From NCBI GenBank assembly GCA_014084085.1, contig NPFB01000056.1:1-49314 (forward strand): a DNA stretch of 49,314 bases, in the 5' to 3' direction. The notes beneath the pieces were generated by a model. That model was not told where the DNA came from, ran no database searches, and saw only the letters and a program-made list of their open reading frames with translations. Shown here piece after piece: positions 45,375 to 49,314 of the stretch. Origin of the DNA: Hondaea fermentalgiana (Eukaryota; Sar; Bigyra; Thraustochytrida; Thraustochytriidae). Positions within the stretch are counted from its first letter, which is position 1; each line of letters starts with the position of its first letter. Made by a program: the position numbers and the translations under genes.

Positions 45375-46508
45375 ATGCACGAGGGCGAGGCGCACGCTAT
45401 CGTGATCGACAATGGTTCCGGCATGTGCAAGGCCGGGTTCGCGGGCGACGACTCACCCATGGTCGTGTTCCCAGCGATCGTAGGCCGGCCAAAGAATTTG
45501 GGGACGAGACTTCGCCCAAGTGAGCCGGAATGCTACGTCGGAGACGATGCCTTTTCGAAGCGAGGAGTGCTTTCGCTAAAGTATCCGATCGAACACGGCA
45601 TTGTGACCAACTGGGATGACATGGAAAAGATCTGGCAGCACACATTTTACACGGAACTCCGCGCCGAGCCGGAAGAGCATCCGGTTCTGCTCACCGAGCC
45701 CCCGCTCAACCCCAAGGCGAATCGCGAGCGCATGGTCCAAATCATGTTCGAAAGCTTCAACGTTCCAGCAATGTACGTTTGCATCCAGGCGGTGCTGGCT
45801 CTCTATGCCTCGGGGCGCACGACGGGCGCGGTGCTGGACAGTGGCGACGGAGTCACCCACACGGTGCCAATTTTCGATGGCCACGCGCTGCCACACGCCG
45901 TGCAACGTATTGATCTTGCCGGCCGCGACCTCACCGACCATATGATGAAGCTTTTGACCGAGCGCGGCTACTCGTTTACAACGACGGCAGAGCGGGAGAT
46001 TGCTCGAGACATTAAGGAAAAGCTTGTCTACATTGCGCAAGACTTTGACGACGAGATGGAGCGCTACGGTGACTCGCACACGAACGAGAAAGCGTACGAA
46101 ATGCCGGACGGAAACGTCGTCATCCTGGGTAACGAGCGCATTCGATGCGCTGAGGCGCTCTTCAAGCCGAGAATGCTGGGCAAGGAGGCGCTCGGGGTGC
46201 ACGAGGCCATGTTCCAAACCATTTCAAAGTGCGACGTTGACGTGCGCAGGGCGTTGTTTGCAAATATCATCTTGTCCGGAGGGACGACCTTGTACCCTGG
46301 TCTCGCCGAGCGCCTCAGCACAGAAATGACGGCTCTCGTCCCAAGTTCGGTTTCGATCAAGGTCATTGCTCCAGTGGAGCGCAAGTACTCGGTGTGGATC
46401 GGGGGCTCTACCTTGGCGTCGCTTTCCACCTTTGTCGATATGTGGCTCACCAGAGAAGAGTACGACGAAGCGTCCGGACTCTCCATCGTGCACCAAAAGT
46501 TCCTTTAA
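45375..46508 (+). CDS. Divergent actin
   Basis: Predicted 377 residues, full actin length. Core actin signatures are intact: [17 protein letters not shown] at the nucleotide site, [19 protein letters not shown] with the usual methylated His position, [42 protein letters not shown] and KYSVWIGGS. It departs from conventional actin in the DNase I-binding loop (residues about 39-52, [14 protein letters not shown] in place of the usual glycine-rich MGQKDSY type), at 26-31 (DSPMVVF), in [11 protein letters not shown] near 225, and at the C-terminus, which ends HQKFL rather than the common RKCF. The D-loop and C-terminus make filament contacts, so altered polymerisation or partners are likely, but it is closer to actin than to any Arp. 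A conventional paralogue probably exists elsewhere. ATG at 45375. Confidence 0.9.
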   Translation: MHEGEAHAIVIDNGSGMCKAGFAGDDSPMVVFPAIVGRPKNLGTRLRPSEPECYVGDDAFSKRGVLSLKYPIEHGIVTNWDDMEKIWQHTFYTELRAEPEEHPVLLTEPPLNPKANRERMVQIMFESFNVPAMYVCIQAVLALYASGRTTGAVLDSGDGVTHTVPIFDGHALPHAVQRIDLAGRDLTDHMMKLLTERGYSFTTTAEREIARDIKEKLVYIAQDFDDEMERYGDSHTNEKAYEMPDGNVVILGNERIRCAEALFKPRMLGKEALGVHEAMFQTISKCDVDVRRALFANIILSGGTTLYPGLAERLSTEMTALVPSSVSIKVIAPVERKYSVWIGGSTLASLSTFVDMWLTREEYDEASGLSIVHQKFL

Positions 46509-47698
46509 TTGTACAGTATTCCATTCTTGAGTGCAGTTGTCAAGAGCCAATAACAATTTTGTTTTGTTCGAAGAGTGAAAGCCGACCCAGCTTACTCGAG
46601 TTCGTGGTGCGCCAGATGCTGTTTTCCTTCTTCTCGACAAAGTGTTGGTCGACAACGTGCAAGAAGTTGATGGACGTGGTGAACGTTTTCATTCTTCGCG
46701 AGTCAAGCAAATGAATAAGTCTTCCAATAGGCCAAAAGACGTGAGCAATATTCGTCTCCTGTTTCCACCTTACGTTGGCAAGCAAGCCAGCAAGCAAGAC
46801 GTGAGCATCTTACACCTTCGTTTAGCGAGCAAGCATAGCGAGCAAGCATCGCAAGCAGGCATAGCAAGCAAGCAGCAAAAGGTTCATATATCAAGGCAGA
46901 GCAGCAATGAGGACCCTGGAACAGCAATATTGCGATCAAGAACAGGATTTCTGCGTCGAACATTACTCTGTCAAAGAACGATGTTGGCGAACAAGAGTCT
47001 CTTTTGCATGCTTCTTCTTTTCCAAGTACTGACTTGCATGCAAGCACAAGGGCCTCTCAAGTTCATGACGTCCTCGCCGTAGGCCACCTGAGACGAGACA
47101 AGCTGTCGAGCGCTGCACTCTGTCTTGCAGGCGCGTCCCCATCATGTGAGACGACGCGCGTCGCCCATCATCGCCTCGCGCCTCGCAACGTCATCGTCGC
47201 TCGCTCGCGTCTCGCGACCCAGGCGCCTCGTACATCCTGCCCCGTTTGCTTGCTTGGCTCCGCAAGCTCGAGTTTGCAGTGCAGCCGAGTGCAGCGCACA
47301 CGCACAACCCGAGCCACCGTGGCCTCCAGGACGGTGCAGCGCGGGCTGCACGGGCGGCCAGGAAGGATGGACGTGTGCGTGCGGCTTGTGCGTGCGTGCG
47401 AGCGTGGGTCGGCGGGTGCGTGGGTGTTCACCGCGTGCACGCAAGCTCCGCCAAGCAGGCATGGTCTAGGCCTGGTCGCGTCCGCGATCTTCTTCATGCT
47501 CGCTCGCTCGCCCGCCCACGCTCGCTTGGGCTCCGTCTGCTTGCTGCTGACCACCGCCTCGCCTCGGCAGGCTCGCGCCGCAAGAGCGCGCGACATTCCG
47601 CGTCGCAGGAGCGCGAGGGGCCGCTCGCTGGCCGCTGCCTCGCCATCGATCGACCGACGAGGGACATTCTCGCAGGCCCGTGCCGCCCACCGGCCCAC

Positions 47699-47741
47699 CC
47701 CTCGCTCACTCGCTCGCTCACTCGCTCGCTCGCTCACTCGC
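47699..47741. repeat. (GCTC/ACTC)n array
   Basis: Tetranucleotide CTCG/CTCA alternation, about eleven units. Confidence 0.92.
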
Positions 47742-48738
47742 TGCCAGGCGGACGCCGGCGGGCGACCGGGCGAGTGCAGGGCGTCCGTCTGCGGTGGCGG
47801 CTGCGAGTGAGCGCGCGTGGAGACGTGCGTGTGCGCCGGGGCACGCGCACCTTCGCGCGCGCCTCACTCGCCTTCTTTCGTACCTCTTCCCGGCGATGCT
47901 TGCGTGCTTGCTTGTGCATTTATGCTAGTCAGTTGATGGAGGTCCGAAACGCGGCGTGGGCGGAATAGATTTTTTTAGCGGCAGCAGCAGCAGTGCAGCT
48001 GCAGCTGCAGCTGACCGCTGAGTTGCTGCGATGCGAAAGGATCGACCGCCGCTTGTGCACGCCAGCCACCTCGCGTCGCCTTGTCCTTCTCGTTTTTCCA
48101 ATCCTTTCGCAGCTTGCTGTTGCTGTTGCTTGCAGTGCTGTCTTTTGTTTGCTTTTGCATTGCCCACCTGCCGCCGTACGATTCGAGGTGTGGCTGCGGC
48201 CTCCTCCTCCTCCTGTGGCTGCTCGAGCTTGCATTGCCTGTGCAAGATTGCATTGCATTGCATGCGGTGACTTCTTGCACACGCATGCGGTTATTTCTTG
48301 TGTGCATTGACAGTGACTGCATCACCGCCAACCTGGGTGCTGCACCTGCCGTCCATCCTCGATCATGACGCGGTCGTTCGGTCAATCGATGGACCGATGA
48401 ATCGATGGATCGATGAGCGCATCGAAACTTGACTTTGACCGTCCTGCTCCTCGTGCCGGCGCAGGCTGTGCTGAAAAGAAACGTCCACTTCATGTCAATC
48501 AAGATCGCAGACGATCCATCATCCATGATCGTCGCTCGCGGGCCGTGCTCCCGCTCCCTCCCTCGCGCGCGATCGATCCAAACGCGGCCGCGCGGCGCCA
48601 TTCTTTCTTTCCCTCCCTCGCGGCAGCGGCACCTGCCTGCTGCTGCAGGCTTTCTATTCCTTTCTTTCCTTCGTCCATCGCGGCCTCGAGTCGCATCCAT
48701 TCCATTCTCTGTGTCACTCTGTCAATCTTTCGCTTCCT

Positions 48739-48763
48739 TTTTTCTTTTCTTTTCTTTTCTTTT
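48739..48763. repeat. (TTTTC)n pentanucleotide array
   Basis: About five units. Confidence 0.92.
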
Positions 48764-49261
48764 TGGGCCGGGGTGTGCGCGCGTGTGCATCGCAGTGTGT
48801 GTGCATCGCGGCACGTGCGCCCACTCGCGCCGACCGCACGGGCGCAGCCCCTCTGCCCCGCCCCGCCTGCGCTGCGCCGACGTCCCGCGGCCGCCTCCCG
48901 CTCCCCGCCTCCCTCGCCGCCCGTCGGTCCACCGCGCGTCTCCCGCGCAGCAGCCGCGCCGCCGTGTCCACTCGCGAGCCCCGTGCTCCCTCCTTCACCC
49001 TCCCTCCCTCCCTGCTCCCTGCCTCCCTCCCCGCGCCTCTCCACTCGCGCAAACCGCCCGCACACTCGACAATCCGCGCCATTCCGCACTTGCGCCGCCG
49101 CCCGCAAGTGCGCTTTCCCCGCCCCGCCCGCGGGGGTGTGCGCCTCCGCACACACTGCGCGCGCGACCTACTGTGTGCCCTGTGTGCACGCCTCTCCTTC
49201 CCTCCCTACCTCCCTTTCCACCCACGCAGTCATAAGGTATAGATAGTAGTAAAACTACCGC

Positions 49262-49314
49262 AAAGTAAAGTAAAGTAAAGTAAAGTAAAGTAAAGTAAAG
49301 TAAAGTAAAGTAAA
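49262..49314. repeat. (AAAGT)n pentanucleotide array at window edge
   Basis: Over ten perfect units running to the last base, so its true length is unknown. Confidence 0.97.

Larger units (their letters stand above)
46509..49314. other. 2.8-kb gene-free, repeat-rich right end
   Basis: After the actin stop comes AT-richer DNA with GCAAGCAA repeats (46777-46880), then GC-rich DNA with a (GCTC)n array at 47699-47741, GCAG repeats near 47980-48012, (TTTTC)n at 48739-48763, pyrimidine-rich tracts (48880-49060) and a terminal (AAAGT)n array. Several frames are open for 200 or more codons, but all are low-complexity Ser/Pro/Arg/Ala products on both strands at once. No gene or RNA seen. Confidence 0.6.

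Noticed and set aside
48413..49246. 277-codon Pro/Ser/Arg-rich frame near the right end
   Set aside because: Arises from pyrimidine-rich tracts; parallel open frames exist on the other strand.
1..49314. tRNA, rRNA, snRNA, transposon or CRISPR elements
   Set aside because: Reading the spacers for tRNA B-box, snRNA core and transposase motifs gave nothing convincing; a covariance-model search would be needed to exclude small RNAs.

Overview
The window looks like nuclear DNA from a flagellate-forming, intron-poor, GC-rich protist, most likely a stramenopile of the thraustochytrid/labyrinthulomycete type. The grounds are long uninterrupted reading frames with eukaryote-only families (centrin, actin, SMU1, Tat-SF1, TMX2, GDAP2, CFAP36, STPGR/PG-rich repeat protein), eukaryotic poly(A) signals, one clear GT-AG intron (in centrin), and gene-free spacers full of 4- and 5-nt microsatellites. 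The taxon is an inference from gene style; no rRNA or marker settles it. Bacterial-style GTG/TTG starts were ignored and the first credible ATG was used.

Layout: 1-1313 spacer; STPGR (PGPGxY) flagellar protein (+) converging on CFAP36 (-); WW/coiled-coil orphan (+) converging on a Tat-SF1-like splicing factor (-); membrane-anchored oligopeptidase B (-); a 2-kb repeat-rich spacer; a fatty acid desaturase with a polyQ tract (+) converging on a small coiled-coil type I membrane protein (-); two-exon centrin (-); SMU1 (-); a 2,282-residue membrane protein (-); a U-box/WD40 protein (+) converging on a double-sulfatase protein (-); TMX2-like (-) divergent from GDAP2-like (+); a secreted beta-helix protein (+); a divergent actin (+) behind a 46-nt poly(C) run; and 2.8 kb of gene-free repeat-rich DNA ending in an (AAAGT)n array.

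The most striking gene is the 2,282-residue protein. It has a signal peptide, about five lumenal/extracellular repeats of roughly 300 residues with helix and cysteine patterns suggestive of lipid-binding (TULIP-like) modules, and a C-terminal multi-pass region that resembles bacterial PqiA/LetA in both of its halves. In bacteria PqiA works with a separate MCE-domain protein to move lipids across the envelope. Here a membrane part of that type appears fused in one chain to an unrelated-looking tandem ectodomain, which would be a eukaryotic single-polypeptide counterpart of a PqiAB/LetAB lipid conduit. The family call rests on recognised motifs, not a search.

Functional themes: cilium/centriole (STPGR, CFAP36, centrin, possibly the WW/coiled-coil protein), splicing (SMU1, Tat-SF1-like), lipid and membrane (desaturase, PqiA-like fusion, GDAP2-like, TMX2-like), and surface polysaccharide (double sulfatase, beta-helix protein). 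Nothing suggests operon-like co-transcription; neighbours sit on mixed strands with their own spacers.
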